From Bradyrhizobiaceae bacterium (lineage in GTDB: Bacteria > Pseudomonadota > Alphaproteobacteria > Rhizobiales > Hyphomicrobiaceae): 16,719 bases of DNA. The stretch covers positions 1-16,719 of the forward strand of contig CANJPN010000064.1 in assembly GCA_947475855.1 (NCBI GenBank), given 5' to 3'. The position numbers and the translations under genes are program-made. Positions 1 to 7,424 of this stretch are shown here, in pieces. Every line of letters begins with the position of its first letter. Position 1 is the first letter of the stretch. The notes beneath the pieces are model-generated. The model saw nothing but the letters and a program-made list of their open reading frames with translations. It searched no databases and was not told the DNA's origin.

Positions 1-318
1 GAAACGATGGCCGGCTTCTGCGATGATGCCACCGTCAGGCCGCCGGCAATCCCGGCCGCCTGACAATCCGAGCCGCGGCGCTCCGGATCATGCCTGTGGG
101 CTTACACCACGTGTTGGGGCACTACCCGGTGATGGCAGACTGACTCATGGCGTGGTGCAAGGCTCGGTCAAAGGTTAATCCGGCCTTTCGATTGCGGTTC
201 GCAGCCGGTGGCGGGCCAATCGCACATGCCGGCCAGGCATCCCTGCCCCATGTTCTACAGGCGCGGAATTGCCAATTCATTCCGGAGCGAACCCGGATTG
301 CCTTAGTTTCGGGAAATT
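1..318. other. Left-edge stretch with no confident gene
   Basis: No reading frame here looks like a real protein. One plus-strand frame is open from the window edge to a TGA at 61-63 and could be the last 20 codons of a gene that begins outside the window, but 20 residues are too few to judge. The stop sits inside a strong hairpin (34-64, listed separately), as would be expected of a gene end. The rest, 65-318, shows no tRNA, repeat or recognisable promoter. Overlapping frames on both strands from about 122 to 427 have no family features and I treat them as chance. Confidence 0.5.
34..64. terminator. Hairpin at possible gene end
   Basis: The arms GTCAGGC/GCCTGAC (7 bp) are followed inward by GCCGG/CCGGC (5 bp). 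They are separated by a single C:C mismatch and close on the 5-base loop CAATC. This is seen directly. It overlaps the only stop codon of a frame entering from the left edge, so a role as a transcription terminator or mRNA 3' end is plausible. There is no T-tract after it, so intrinsic termination is not demonstrated. Confidence 0.35.
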
Positions 319-552
319 TCAGGCGCGGGCGAGCGTTCCCAGCCGCTCGGAAGTGCGCTTGCGGACACATTCGGTGACCGCAGCCCAGGCCCAAGACCTC
401 GAGGTATCGCCATGTTGCGCGTTCCAATCAGTGAAGAACTGCGCAACGTGCTCGGCATGCACCCCATGCCGCCCTTCGAGCACAGCCGCCATGTGGTCGA
501 CTTCTCTCGGGGTTAGAGTTGCATCAACTTCCTGGTGCCTGCTGGTGATCAT
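319..552 (-). CDS. Small conserved-type hypothetical protein (77 aa)
   Basis: A 77-residue soluble protein with no signal peptide or membrane segment. It is rich in charged and aromatic residues, with a central segment around residues 25-60 reading HGVHAEHVAQFF then GDTSRSWAWAAVTECV. The style (short, with a His-rich helix followed by a GD-x-x-RSWAW motif) resembles small uncharacterised proteins I associate with Bradyrhizobium relatives, but I cannot assign a function. I chose the ATG at 552; an upstream start at 612 would add 20 residues that read less like protein. A purine-rich GAGATCGAGAGAG lies just before the ATG. It is followed by the carboxypeptidase gene on the same strand upstream (stop at 665), with about 110 bases between them, so co-transcription is possible. 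Confidence 0.55.
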   Translation of the reverse strand: MITSRHQEVDATLTPREVDHMAAVLEGRHGVHAEHVAQFFTDWNAQHGDTSRSWAWAAVTECVRKRTSERLGTLARA

Positions 553-664
553 CTCTCTCGATCTCGTCCGCTTGGGGTTGCCGAGTTGGAGCAAGATTGA
601 AGCCAGGAGCATCGTCCCAGGATGGGAATAGTCTTGGTCGCGGCAAACATGCCGACGCGCTACC

Positions 665-1786
665 TCAGCGGGCGGATCCAGCCGGGGCCACGGGCTGCGT
701 GGCAGACTTCGCCGGCGCAGCCGCCTTGAGCGCAGGTGCTGCCGGCATAGCAGCTGCAGCCTTCGGAGCGGCCGCTGAACCAGGCTTCTCGCCGGTCTTG
801 CGGGCGCCGGTCTCGGCTTTGTTACGGGCGGCCATGCGCTTTCTTGCTACGGCAGTGGCGCGAGCCATTCGCCGGTTGTTGCACTCCATGGCGACCACGC
901 TCGTGCGGATGCTGGCCACGTCCTTGGCAGTCGACGCAATTGCGAGGGAGGCAATCGTATCCCGCGAACCGAATAAAGCCTTCCAACCCATCGTCTGGTA
1001 GCCATGCTCCACGAGTTGCTGGGCTCGCGCGTTGCGTTCGTTAGCGGACATTTCACCCAGCACGACGGCCATCAGGCGCACACCTTCGCGTGTGGCGCTT
1101 GCCACGATGTTGTATCCGCTGTCGCAGATGAAACCCGTCTTCAGGCCGTCGGCACCTTCCATGGTCTTGAACAGACCGTTGTGGCTGACGATTTTGATGT
1201 TCGCGATTTGAAACTGCGTTTGCGCCCAGTAGTGCGCATACTGCGGAAAATCGCGAATCACCGCCGTCGACAAGCGGGCGAGATCGCGGGCAGTCGTGAC
1301 CTGTTCGGAAGCCGGAAGCCCATGGGGATTGCGAAATACCGTGCGCGTCATGCCGAGGCGACGCGCGGTGTCGTTCATCAATTCAACGAACTGCGCTTCG
1401 CTGCCGCCGATCCCTTCCGCCAGCGCGACGGCAATGTCGTTGGCCGACTTTACGATCAGCGCCTGCAGCGCAAGATCGACCTTCACCGTGGCTCCCAACG
1501 GCAAACCGATCTTGCTTGGCGGCTGCGACAGCGCGGCTTCGCTATAAGGCAACTCCGTCTCGAGCGTGACCTTCCCGGCCTTGATCGCCTGGAAGGTCAC
1601 ATAGGCCGTCATGATCTTTGTCAGCGAAGCGGGATGCCATTGATCGTCCTGATCCTCGGCATACAGGATCTTGCCCGTTGCCGCCTCGAACAGGAGCGTC
1701 GGACCGGAAGATGCCGTAGTGGCCTGCATCGCCAATGCAAAGCAGGACAAAATAATGGAAAGAGCTAGCCCTGTCCGGAAGTTCAT
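665..1786 (-). CDS. D-alanyl-D-alanine carboxypeptidase, secreted (peptidase S11, PBP5/6-like)
   Basis: A serine DD-peptidase that trims the terminal D-Ala of peptidoglycan stem peptides in the periplasm. The 373-aa protein has an N-terminal signal sequence (about residues 1-23, hydrophobic LALSIILSCFALAM). All three catalytic motifs are present: S54-L-T-K57, S114-A-N116 and K216-T-G218. After the catalytic domain (to about residue 275) there is a tail, 305-373, rich in Ala, Lys, Arg and Pro (ending AKSATQPVAPAGSAR). The usual PBP5 C-terminal beta domain and amphipathic membrane anchor are not obvious. The ATG at 1786 is chosen because GAGG lies about 7 bases upstream and the signal peptide starts there; an open frame continues upstream to 2008 but into the divergent pdxA-like gene. 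Function by family is secure; the exact paralogue (DacA, DacC or DacF-like) is not. Confidence 0.93.
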   Translation of the reverse strand: MNFRTGLALSIILSCFALAMQATTASSGPTLLFEAATGKILYAEDQDDQWHPASLTKIMTAYVTFQAIKAGKVTLETELPYSEAALSQPPSKIGLPLGATVKVDLALQALIVKSANDIAVALAEGIGGSEAQFVELMNDTARRLGMTRTVFRNPHGLPASEQVTTARDLARLSTAVIRDFPQYAHYWAQTQFQIANIKIVSHNGLFKTMEGADGLKTGFICDSGYNIVASATREGVRLMAVVLGEMSANERNARAQQLVEHGYQTMGWKALFGSRDTIASLAIASTAKDVASIRTSVVAMECNNRRMARATAVARKRMAARNKAETGARKTGEKPGSAAAPKAAAAMPAAPALKAAAPAKSATQPVAPAGSAR

Positions 1787-1955
1787 GTGCACCTCGGGGA
1801 CCTCGTTGGGCCGGGATTTACCACATCCGGGCCGACGGCTGCAAACACCGTAGCGGTACACGCCATGCTTCCAGCATTGGAAGCGGAAGCTATGGCCGGA
1901 GGCTGGCGCGCATAGTATCGTCGTCGCTTGCCAAGCCATGTAACGCCGAGGAACC
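1787..1955. promoter_or_regulatory. Divergent intergenic region with perfect 7-bp palindrome
   Basis: The 169 bases between the carboxypeptidase and the pdxA-like gene must hold both promoters. At 1867-1884 there is a perfect inverted repeat, GCTTCCA-GCAT-TGGAAGC, which could be a repressor/activator site or a short hairpin. No convincing -35/-10 pair could be assigned on either strand. Confidence 0.4.
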
Positions 1956-2930
1956 ATGCCAGATCCGACAGTCAGGCGCCGAATTGCGATTGCCATCGGC
2001 GATCCCAACGGTATCGGACCGGAAATTGCGCTAAAGGCTGCCGTCGAGCATATCAGATCGGCCTCGCTACAGCCCGTGCTGGTCGGCGACGTACCGGTGA
2101 TCGCAGCCTATCGCAGCATGCTTGGCATTACGGCACCGCTGGCGCCCTACGACGCTGCCGGCTTGGACGCCATTGCCGTGGCAGATGTGATGGCGCTCGA
2201 GTCCCAACATTTCGAACCGGGCAAGATGTGTCCCGAGGCGGGCCGCGCGACCATCGAATACGCCAAGGGCGCCGTTCTGCTCGCGCAATCCGGTGCGGTC
2301 GAGGCAATCGTAGGATGTCCGCAATCGGAGACCGCGATCAACCTGGCCGGCATAGCCTTCTCGGGCTATCCGCCGCTGATCGCGGACCTGACCCAGACAC
2401 CACGTGATCGCGTGTTCATGATGTTGGCGGCCGCTGGCCTCAGAATCACGCACTGCACGCTGCACGAGAGTGTGACGACCGCGATCGGCCGGCTGACGCC
2501 CGATCTCGTCGTTGCAGCCGCGCAAGCGACGAACTCGGCGTTGAAGCGGCTCGGGATCGCCGCGCCGCGTATCGCAATCTGCGGGATCAATCCGCATGCC
2601 GGCGAGGAAGGACTATTCGGCGACGACGACGAGCGCATTACCAAACCTGCCGTCGCACGCCTGAAGCAGGGTGGCCTCGACGTCAGCGGTCCCGCCGGTG
2701 CGGACTTGATGATCTCAGAGCGCCGGCATGACGCCTACGTCGTGCCGTTCCATGATCAGGGGCACATCCCGATCAAGTTGCTTTCTCCTCGGCGGGCCTC
2801 GGCGCTAGCAATCGGCACACCGGTGCTATTCTCGAGCGTGGGTCATGGCTGCGCCTACGACATCGCGGGCAAGGGCGTAGCCGAGCATGTATCAGTGATG
2901 GAAACATTGGCGCTCCTAGCCTCGATGTGA
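1956..2930 (+). CDS. PdxA-family dehydrogenase (4-hydroxythreonine-4-phosphate dehydrogenase-like)
   Basis: A metal- and NAD(P)-dependent beta-decarboxylating dehydrogenase-fold protein of 324 aa, the usual PdxA length. The N-terminal IGDPNGIGPE (residues 14-23) matches the family GDP-x-GIGPE motif. The three expected metal-binding histidines are visible at H166 (ITHCTLHES), H214 (INPHAGEEG) and H266 (PFHDQGH). It departs from biosynthetic PdxA around 119-140: where that enzyme usually has a TxPxxK-type loop and GHTE, this one reads VGCPQSETAIN and FSGYPPLIAD. The family also includes catabolic members (PdxA2, and cis-dihydrodiol dehydrogenases of phthalate/terephthalate pathways). A Bug receptor follows in the same direction after 121 bases, which favours a catabolic role by inference. 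The ATG at 1956 has GAGGA 4 bases upstream. Family membership is sure; vitamin B6 synthesis is only one possibility. Confidence 0.85.
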   Translation: MPDPTVRRRIAIAIGDPNGIGPEIALKAAVEHIRSASLQPVLVGDVPVIAAYRSMLGITAPLAPYDAAGLDAIAVADVMALESQHFEPGKMCPEAGRATIEYAKGAVLLAQSGAVEAIVGCPQSETAINLAGIAFSGYPPLIADLTQTPRDRVFMMLAAAGLRITHCTLHESVTTAIGRLTPDLVVAAAQATNSALKRLGIAAPRIAICGINPHAGEEGLFGDDDERITKPAVARLKQGGLDVSGPAGADLMISERRHDAYVVPFHDQGHIPIKLLSPRRASALAIGTPVLFSSVGHGCAYDIAGKGVAEHVSVMETLALLASM

Positions 2931-3051
2931 GTTTCGTCGCATTGACTGCTCCCCAATCATTGCGGTGCACCTTGCGCGGGCTGCGATGAGCGGTAGTGTC
3001 TGCCGCAAGAACCGCCGCGAACAGCCGACGGGATATGGGAGGAGCATGCGC

Positions 3052-4029
3052 ATGCGTCGTCTTCTTAGTCTGACAGCCGCTGTCATTTTGGCGCTTGCCG
3101 CCGGTGCAGTGCCCGTTATTGCGCAGGATAGCTTTCCTACGAAGCCGCTGCGGATGCTGGTTCCTTTCCCGCCGGGCGGTGTCGTCGATCTCCTCGCCCG
3201 GCTGATCGCGCCACGGATGGGCGATGGGCTGAAACAGACCGTGCTCGTCGACAACCGGCCAGGAGCGAACGGCAACATTGCGTCGGAAATTGTCGCGAAA
3301 TCTCAGCCGGACGGTTACACGCTGCTGTTTGCGCAAGTCTCCAATCTCGCGGTGAACCCGGCGATCTACAAGAATGTGCCGTTCGATCCGATCAAGGACA
3401 TGGCGCCTGTCGGGCTGGTCGCCGCGACGCCGCAGATCATGGTGGTCTCGACGGCGGCCAAGCTGCAGACAATCGCGGAAGTGATGGCCGCGGTGAAAGC
3501 ACGGCCAGGCGAGGTGACTTTTGCGTCGTCGGGCAACGGCAGCATGACCCATATGGGGCTCGAACTGATGCAGCTTTCGGCTGGGATAAAGTTTCTGCAC
3601 ATTCCCTACAAGGGAGCGGCACCGGCCGCGATCGACGTGATCGGCGGACGAGCGGACCTGTTCATGGCGGCGGCGCCATCGGTGAATGGACATATGCGTT
3701 CGGGCAAGCTGAAAGCGATCGCAGTGACCTCAGCCAAGCGGATGGCAGATCTGCCCGACGTTCCGACACTGGCGGAATCGGGGTTCCCAGGTTTCGAGAC
3801 GACGAACTGGTTCGCCGTAATGGGTCGGGCAGGAACGCCGGCAACGATCATCGCGAGGCTCAATGCGGTTCTCAATACGGCGCTGCTCGACGCCGACGTG
3901 AAGGCGAAGATCGCATCTGAAGGCGGCGAAGTGCTCGGCGGGCCGCCGGAGAACCTCGCCAAGCAGCTCGCTACCGATCTCGCCAAGTGGCAGCGTGTGG
4001 TGAAAGAGGCGGACTTGAAGCTGGAGTAG
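3052..4029 (+). CDS. Bug-family periplasmic solute receptor (TTT transporter substrate-binding protein)
   Basis: A 325-aa extracytoplasmic receptor of the Bug/TctC family, which delivers carboxylates or other small ligands to tripartite tricarboxylate transporters. The signal peptide spans about residues 1-24 (MRRLLSLTAAVILALAAGAV, cleavage near VIA-QD). Family hallmarks follow: LVPFPPGGVVD at 36-46, DNRPGANGNIASE at 67-79 and PDGYTLL at 86-92. I prefer the ATG at 3052 because GGGAGGAG at 3037-3044 gives a 7-base spacing; the ATG at 3046 is one base from that site. It is probably co-transcribed with the upstream PdxA-family gene. No tctA or tctB membrane genes are nearby, so it may use a transporter encoded elsewhere or act as a sensor. 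The ligand is unknown. Confidence 0.92.
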   Translation: MRRLLSLTAAVILALAAGAVPVIAQDSFPTKPLRMLVPFPPGGVVDLLARLIAPRMGDGLKQTVLVDNRPGANGNIASEIVAKSQPDGYTLLFAQVSNLAVNPAIYKNVPFDPIKDMAPVGLVAATPQIMVVSTAAKLQTIAEVMAAVKARPGEVTFASSGNGSMTHMGLELMQLSAGIKFLHIPYKGAAPAAIDVIGGRADLFMAAAPSVNGHMRSGKLKAIAVTSAKRMADLPDVPTLAESGFPGFETTNWFAVMGRAGTPATIIARLNAVLNTALLDADVKAKIASEGGEVLGGPPENLAKQLATDLAKWQRVVKEADLKLE

Positions 4030-4285
4030 TCGATTTCAGTGCGCCCGATTTCCCCATTATCTCCGCCGCCGACACCATGCCTATCCTGAATCTTCGTCAT
4101 GGCCGCGAAGGCGGCCATCCACGGCTGCTAGCGATCGACTGCGCTGATGGTTTGATAGGCTGCCGTGCTGAAGGTCACCCTGCCGTGGACGGCCGCCTTC
4201 GCGGCCGTGACGACGCGCTATGTGGAAATTGGAGTCCGGGGCATTCTTGGTAATCTGATCGTTGGATCCAGTGCCTCGACCCGAC
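4030..4285. repeat. Paired palindromic (REP-like) element in a convergent intergenic region
   Basis: Between the Bug receptor and the convergent methyltransferase lie two related palindromes in inverted orientation, at about 4093-4125 and 4183-4215. Each contains an 8-bp hairpin: ATGGCCGC-GAAG-GCGGCCAT in the first and ACGGCCGC-CTTC-GCGGCCGT in the second. The whole arms are also near-complementary to each other over about 32 bases, so they could fold into one long stem around a loop of about 57 bases. The sites where they differ keep pairing (A:T in one, G:C in the other). Elements of this look (GTCATGGCCGCG...) are, as I recall, frequent between genes in Bradyrhizobium relatives. It may also end transcription from both sides. 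No protein is encoded here. Confidence 0.75.
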
Positions 4286-4924
4286 CTACGAATTCGGCTT
4301 TTCGGCGACCATGCGGACAACCCCGCAGCGGCCATAGTGGGCGTGGCCGGTGAAATCCGCTTCGGTTTCCTCGAGAACGTGGAAGCGGGCCCCGGCGAAA
4401 TCCTGGCGCAGCATGTCGCACGTGAATAGGCGCTCGATGTCCTTGGGGCCGCCGGCCGCGCCGTGTTTGCGCATCTCGATCTGGCGGGGTGAGAACGTCT
4501 CCAGGACAGCGATGCCGCCGGGGCGCAGTGATTTCAGAACTTGCGCATGAGCGGCGCGGCGCAATTCCGCCGGGAAGTGAATGAAGAACAGTCCGATGAC
4601 GTCGAACTGGCATTCTTTCCAGTCCCAGCTTTCGACGCCGGCGACCTGCGCATCGATCGACACGCTGCGATCGGCTGCGAGCTTCAACGCCTTTTCGACC
4701 CCGTACGGCGAGGGATCGAAGGTCGTTACGTCGAGCCCTTGCCCGGCCAACCATACGCCGTTGCGGCCTTCGCCATCGCCGGGCAGAAGTGCCTTCATGC
4801 CGGGTCGAAAGCGCGCTTTCTGCGAGACGAGGAAGGCATTGGCCTCGGTGCCGTAGTGATAGTCCGGTTCGCGATAGCGATCGTCGAAGCTGTCACGAGT
4901 GAAGCCATAGATCACTTTCGCCAT
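4286..4924 (-). CDS. Class I SAM-dependent methyltransferase (TehB-like fold)
   Basis: A 212-aa soluble protein with the Rossmann-type methyltransferase core. Motif I is at about 45-60 (ALLPGDGEGRNGVWLA, a variant of the glycine-rich SAM loop), the acidic residue ending strand 2 is D70 (VTTFDPS), a motif IV-like stretch FDVIGLFFIHFP lies at 107-118, and LRPGGIAVLETF at 133-144 is the post-motif loop typical of the fold. The family includes small-molecule methyltransferases such as TehB and thiopurine types; the substrate cannot be read from sequence. The ATG at 4924 is chosen for its strong AGGAGGAGAG ribosome site; the frame upstream to 5119 is open but runs into the divergent permease. It is convergent with the Bug receptor and divergent from the DMT permease. 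Confidence 0.88.
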   Translation of the reverse strand: MAKVIYGFTRDSFDDRYREPDYHYGTEANAFLVSQKARFRPGMKALLPGDGEGRNGVWLAGQGLDVTTFDPSPYGVEKALKLAADRSVSIDAQVAGVESWDWKECQFDVIGLFFIHFPAELRRAAHAQVLKSLRPGGIAVLETFSPRQIEMRKHGAAGGPKDIERLFTCDMLRQDFAGARFHVLEETEADFTGHAHYGRCGVVRMVAEKPNS

Positions 4925-5072
4925 CGATCTCTCCTCCTGTGAAACCCGGGATGCGGTCACCCACACCCATACCGCATGGCGGCTAACCGGTTCTCGCGGG
5001 CAAATCCCAGTTTCCGGGTTGCTGCCTGCCTGTCGCCACCTTATCACCCCTGCAACGGTGAGGAGACAGATC

Positions 5073-5075
5073 TTG
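5073..5075 (+). promoter_or_regulatory. TTG start codon with AGGAG ribosome site for the DMT permease
   Basis: AGGAG at 5061-5065 lies 7 bases before TTG at 5073, followed by the hydrophilic lead-in TIDATKKAAATAQPT before the first membrane helix. This spacing decides the start over the upstream ATG at 5019. Confidence 0.6.
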
Positions 5076-6038
5076 ACGATCGACGCGACGAAGAAGGCGG
5101 CTGCCACCGCGCAGCCCACCTATGCCGGTCAGACGGCGGACCTACCAAAAGCTGTCGGGTGGACGCTTGTCTCGGTGTTGGCGTTCGCGCTGACCGCCTG
5201 GGCGGGCCGTGAGTGCGGTAAGCATATGACCGCGATGAACATGGTGTTCTATCGCAACTTCATCTCTCTCATCATTCTGCTCGTCGCGTTCTGGTGGCTC
5301 GGCATATCACTCCGGAGCTTGTGGACACGAAGACCATGGATGCAGTGGGGCCGGGCGCTGGTGCACTTCGCGGGACAATGGAGCTGGATGACGGCGCTCT
5401 TGCTGATCCCGCTTATCGAGCTCATCTCGCTCGAGTTCACGTTCCCGCTATGGGTCGCGCTGCTGGCTCCTTTTCTACTCGGAGAACAGCTTACCAAGCC
5501 CCGCGTGTTCGCTGCGGTGATGGGGTTCGCCGGCGTAATCGTCATCATCCTGGGTCCGACGTTGATCAGCGGCGGCAAGGTCGCGCCGAGTTTCAATCTC
5601 GGTACTGCAATGGCATTGTCGTGTGCCGTCTTCTTCTGCTTCAACATGATCGGAACACGCTATCTGACCCGCTACGACAGTGCGCTCACGATCCTGATGT
5701 TCATGGTGGTGAACCATTCGGTGATGGCGTTCGTGCTCGGTTACCAGACCATCAAGTGGCCGCAGGGCAGCGTCGGCCTCTGGGTCATGATGCTCGGTGT
5801 GTGCAGCCTGGTCGCCCACTTCGCGCTTGCCAAGGCGCTGATGTATGCCGATACGGTCGTGGTTGCGCCGCTCGATTTCCTGCGCATTCCGCTGATGGTG
5901 ACGCTCGGCGTGGTCGTCTACAAGGAGACGCTGCAGCCGATCGTGCTGGTCGGAACGCTGTTCGTTCTCGCAGGCAACGGCGTCAACATATGGCAGGAGC
6001 GCCAACGCAAATTGGCATTCAAAGCGGCGCCTGCGTGA
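5073..6038 (+). CDS. EamA/DMT-family inner-membrane transporter, probable TTG start
   Basis: A 321-aa polytopic membrane protein of the drug/metabolite transporter superfamily, with two EamA repeats and about ten hydrophobic helices from residue 28 to about 305. Typical features are AMNMVFYRNF (54-63), where family members choose the substrate pathway, the short loop LIELISLEFTFPLWVALLAP between helices 3 and 5, and a second-half APLDFLRIPLMVTLGVVVYKE. Members export amino acids, metabolites or drugs; the substrate here is unknown. I place the start at TTG 5073 because AGGAG at 5061-5065 is 7 bases away; an in-frame ATG at 5019 would add 18 residues with no good ribosome site. It is divergent from the methyltransferase (148 bases between starts), so the two may share control. 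Confidence 0.9.
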   Translation: MTIDATKKAAATAQPTYAGQTADLPKAVGWTLVSVLAFALTAWAGRECGKHMTAMNMVFYRNFISLIILLVAFWWLGISLRSLWTRRPWMQWGRALVHFAGQWSWMTALLLIPLIELISLEFTFPLWVALLAPFLLGEQLTKPRVFAAVMGFAGVIVIILGPTLISGGKVAPSFNLGTAMALSCAVFFCFNMIGTRYLTRYDSALTILMFMVVNHSVMAFVLGYQTIKWPQGSVGLWVMMLGVCSLVAHFALAKALMYADTVVVAPLDFLRIPLMVTLGVVVYKETLQPIVLVGTLFVLAGNGVNIWQERQRKLAFKAAPA

Positions 6039-6054
6039 TAAATCGTTTCCTCGT

Positions 6055-6080
6055 CGAGTGGACACGCGATCTTCCACTCG
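6055..6080. terminator. Hairpin between the convergent permease and dapE
   Basis: A perfect 8-bp inverted repeat CGAGTGGA/TCCACTCG with the 10-base loop CACGCGATCT begins 16 bases after the permease stop, in a 144-base convergent gap. Position fits a terminator serving the permease and perhaps dapE. There is no T-tract on either side, so it may instead protect an mRNA end. Confidence 0.35.
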
Positions 6081-6182
6081 GCGGGTCAATCGAAGCGACC
6101 GAGCTGCCAACGCTCTAGCGACCTCAATGGTTCTCCAGCAAAAACGCCGCCTGACGATCGTTCCATCCAGATGGATTCGCGT

Positions 6183-7373
6183 TCAACCAAAATAGCTTTC
6201 CAGAAACTCAGCATAAACGCGAGTCAGGCGATGCAGGTCGTCGACCGCGCAGCGCTCATCCACCTGATGGATCGTCTTGTTAATCAGGCCAAATTCGATC
6301 ACGGGGCAATGGAAGTGGATGAAGCGCGCGTCGGAGGTGCCGCCTCCGGTAGACATCCGAGGCTTGAGGCCTGTGATCTTCGCGACTGCACCGGACATGG
6401 TGTCAACCAACTGGCCCGGCTCGGTTCGGAAGACGTCTCCCGTACCGCTGAATGAAAGGTCCCAGCGGGCTTTCGTTTCTTCGCCAATCGCTGCGCAGAT
6501 GGCGCGAACGTGGGCTTCGATTTTCGGCCGGGTCCAGAGGTCGTTGTAGCGGATGTTGAGTTTGGCACGGGCTTCAGAGGGAATAACGTTGGTCGCGGTA
6601 TTGTTGACCGAGATCACCGTGACCTGCAGACTCGACGGCTCGAAGTGCGCGGTGCCGTTATCGAGCGGCGTCGATGAGAGCCGGTCGATCATGCGGGCGA
6701 GCTTGGGCACGGGATTGTCGGCGGAACGGGGGTAGGCGGCGTGGCCCTGGATACCGTGCACGAGGAGTTCGCCATTGAGGCTGCCGCGGCGGCCGATCTT
6801 CAGTTCGTCGCCCAGTGCATCCAGGCTCGACGGCTCGCCCACGACGCAGGCGTCCATACGCTCGCCCTTGGCCTTCATCCAATCGAGCACCTTCACCGTG
6901 CCGTTGATCGACGGGCCTTCTTCATCGCCTGTAATCAGGAACGAGATCGCGCCGGGAACGCTGCCATCCTTCTTGCCGATATAGTCGAGTGCTGCGACCG
7001 CAAAGCAAGCGATGGCGCCCTTCATATCGATCGCGCCGCGGCCCCAAAGAACGCCCTTCTCGATGACTGCGTCGAAGGGAGGATGCGTCCACGCCTTCTC
7101 GTCGCCGGGCGGCACCACGTCCGTGTGGCCGGCAAAACAGAGGTGGGGACCGTTGGTCCCGATGCTTCCGAAACGGGCGTAGAGGTTGTCGACGTCGGGC
7201 GTGCCCGGATGCGTGAAGGGCAACCGGTGGCACTCGAACCCGGCTGGAGCCAACAGTGCTTGCAGAAGCGTCAGTGCGCCGCCTTCAGACGGCGTGACAC
7301 TGCGGCACCGGATCAACGCCTGGGCCAGCGCGACAGGGTCTTTTCTCAAGGCGGCGACGTCTGCGGTGATCAT
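6183..7373 (-). CDS. dapE: Succinyl-diaminopimelate desuccinylase
   Basis: A di-zinc amidohydrolase (M20 family) that hydrolyses N-succinyl-LL-diaminopimelate to succinate and LL-diaminopimelate in lysine and peptidoglycan synthesis. The 396-aa protein is slightly longer than the usual 375-385 aa. Zinc ligands and catalytic residues are all in place: H83 and D85 (AGHTDVVPPG), D116 (GRGAIDMKG), E151/E152 (TGDEEGPSINGT), E180 (VVGEPS) and H369 (INKTIHQVDE). The GTGDVF and STGGGTSDARF segments at about 311 and 341 are also DapE hallmarks. It is last in a minus-strand run yebC, membrane protein, DUF805, dapE, 51 bases after the DUF805 gene. The ribosome site before the ATG at 7373 is weak, which fits translation within an operon. 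Confidence 0.97.
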   Translation of the reverse strand: MITADVAALRKDPVALAQALIRCRSVTPSEGGALTLLQALLAPAGFECHRLPFTHPGTPDVDNLYARFGSIGTNGPHLCFAGHTDVVPPGDEKAWTHPPFDAVIEKGVLWGRGAIDMKGAIACFAVAALDYIGKKDGSVPGAISFLITGDEEGPSINGTVKVLDWMKAKGERMDACVVGEPSSLDALGDELKIGRRGSLNGELLVHGIQGHAAYPRSADNPVPKLARMIDRLSSTPLDNGTAHFEPSSLQVTVISVNNTATNVIPSEARAKLNIRYNDLWTRPKIEAHVRAICAAIGEETKARWDLSFSGTGDVFRTEPGQLVDTMSGAVAKITGLKPRMSTGGGTSDARFIHFHCPVIEFGLINKTIHQVDERCAVDDLHRLTRVYAEFLESYFG

Positions 7374-7424
7374 TGGTCTTCAGCTCATGAAATTGGGTAG
7401 GTGGGCAACCGGTAACGGCGGCGC

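Noticed and set aside
1004..1768. 254-codon plus-strand frame inside the carboxypeptidase gene
   Set aside because: Antisense to a gene with all three catalytic motifs; no domain recognisable.
3046..3051. ATG 3046 as the start of the first Bug receptor
   Set aside because: Only one base separates it from the ribosome site; ATG 3052 has proper spacing and still gives a full signal peptide.
2773..3693. 306-codon minus-strand frame across the pdxA-like and Bug genes
   Set aside because: It spans two well-supported genes and their gap, with Arg/His-rich low-information translation; an antisense shadow.
4093..4215. CRISPR array
   Set aside because: Only two inverted copies, not direct repeats with regular spacers, and no cas genes.
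5294..6118. 274-codon plus-strand frame overlapping the DMT permease
   Set aside because: A +2 shadow of the membrane protein; composition is Arg/Ala/Gly-rich and hydrophilic with no motif.
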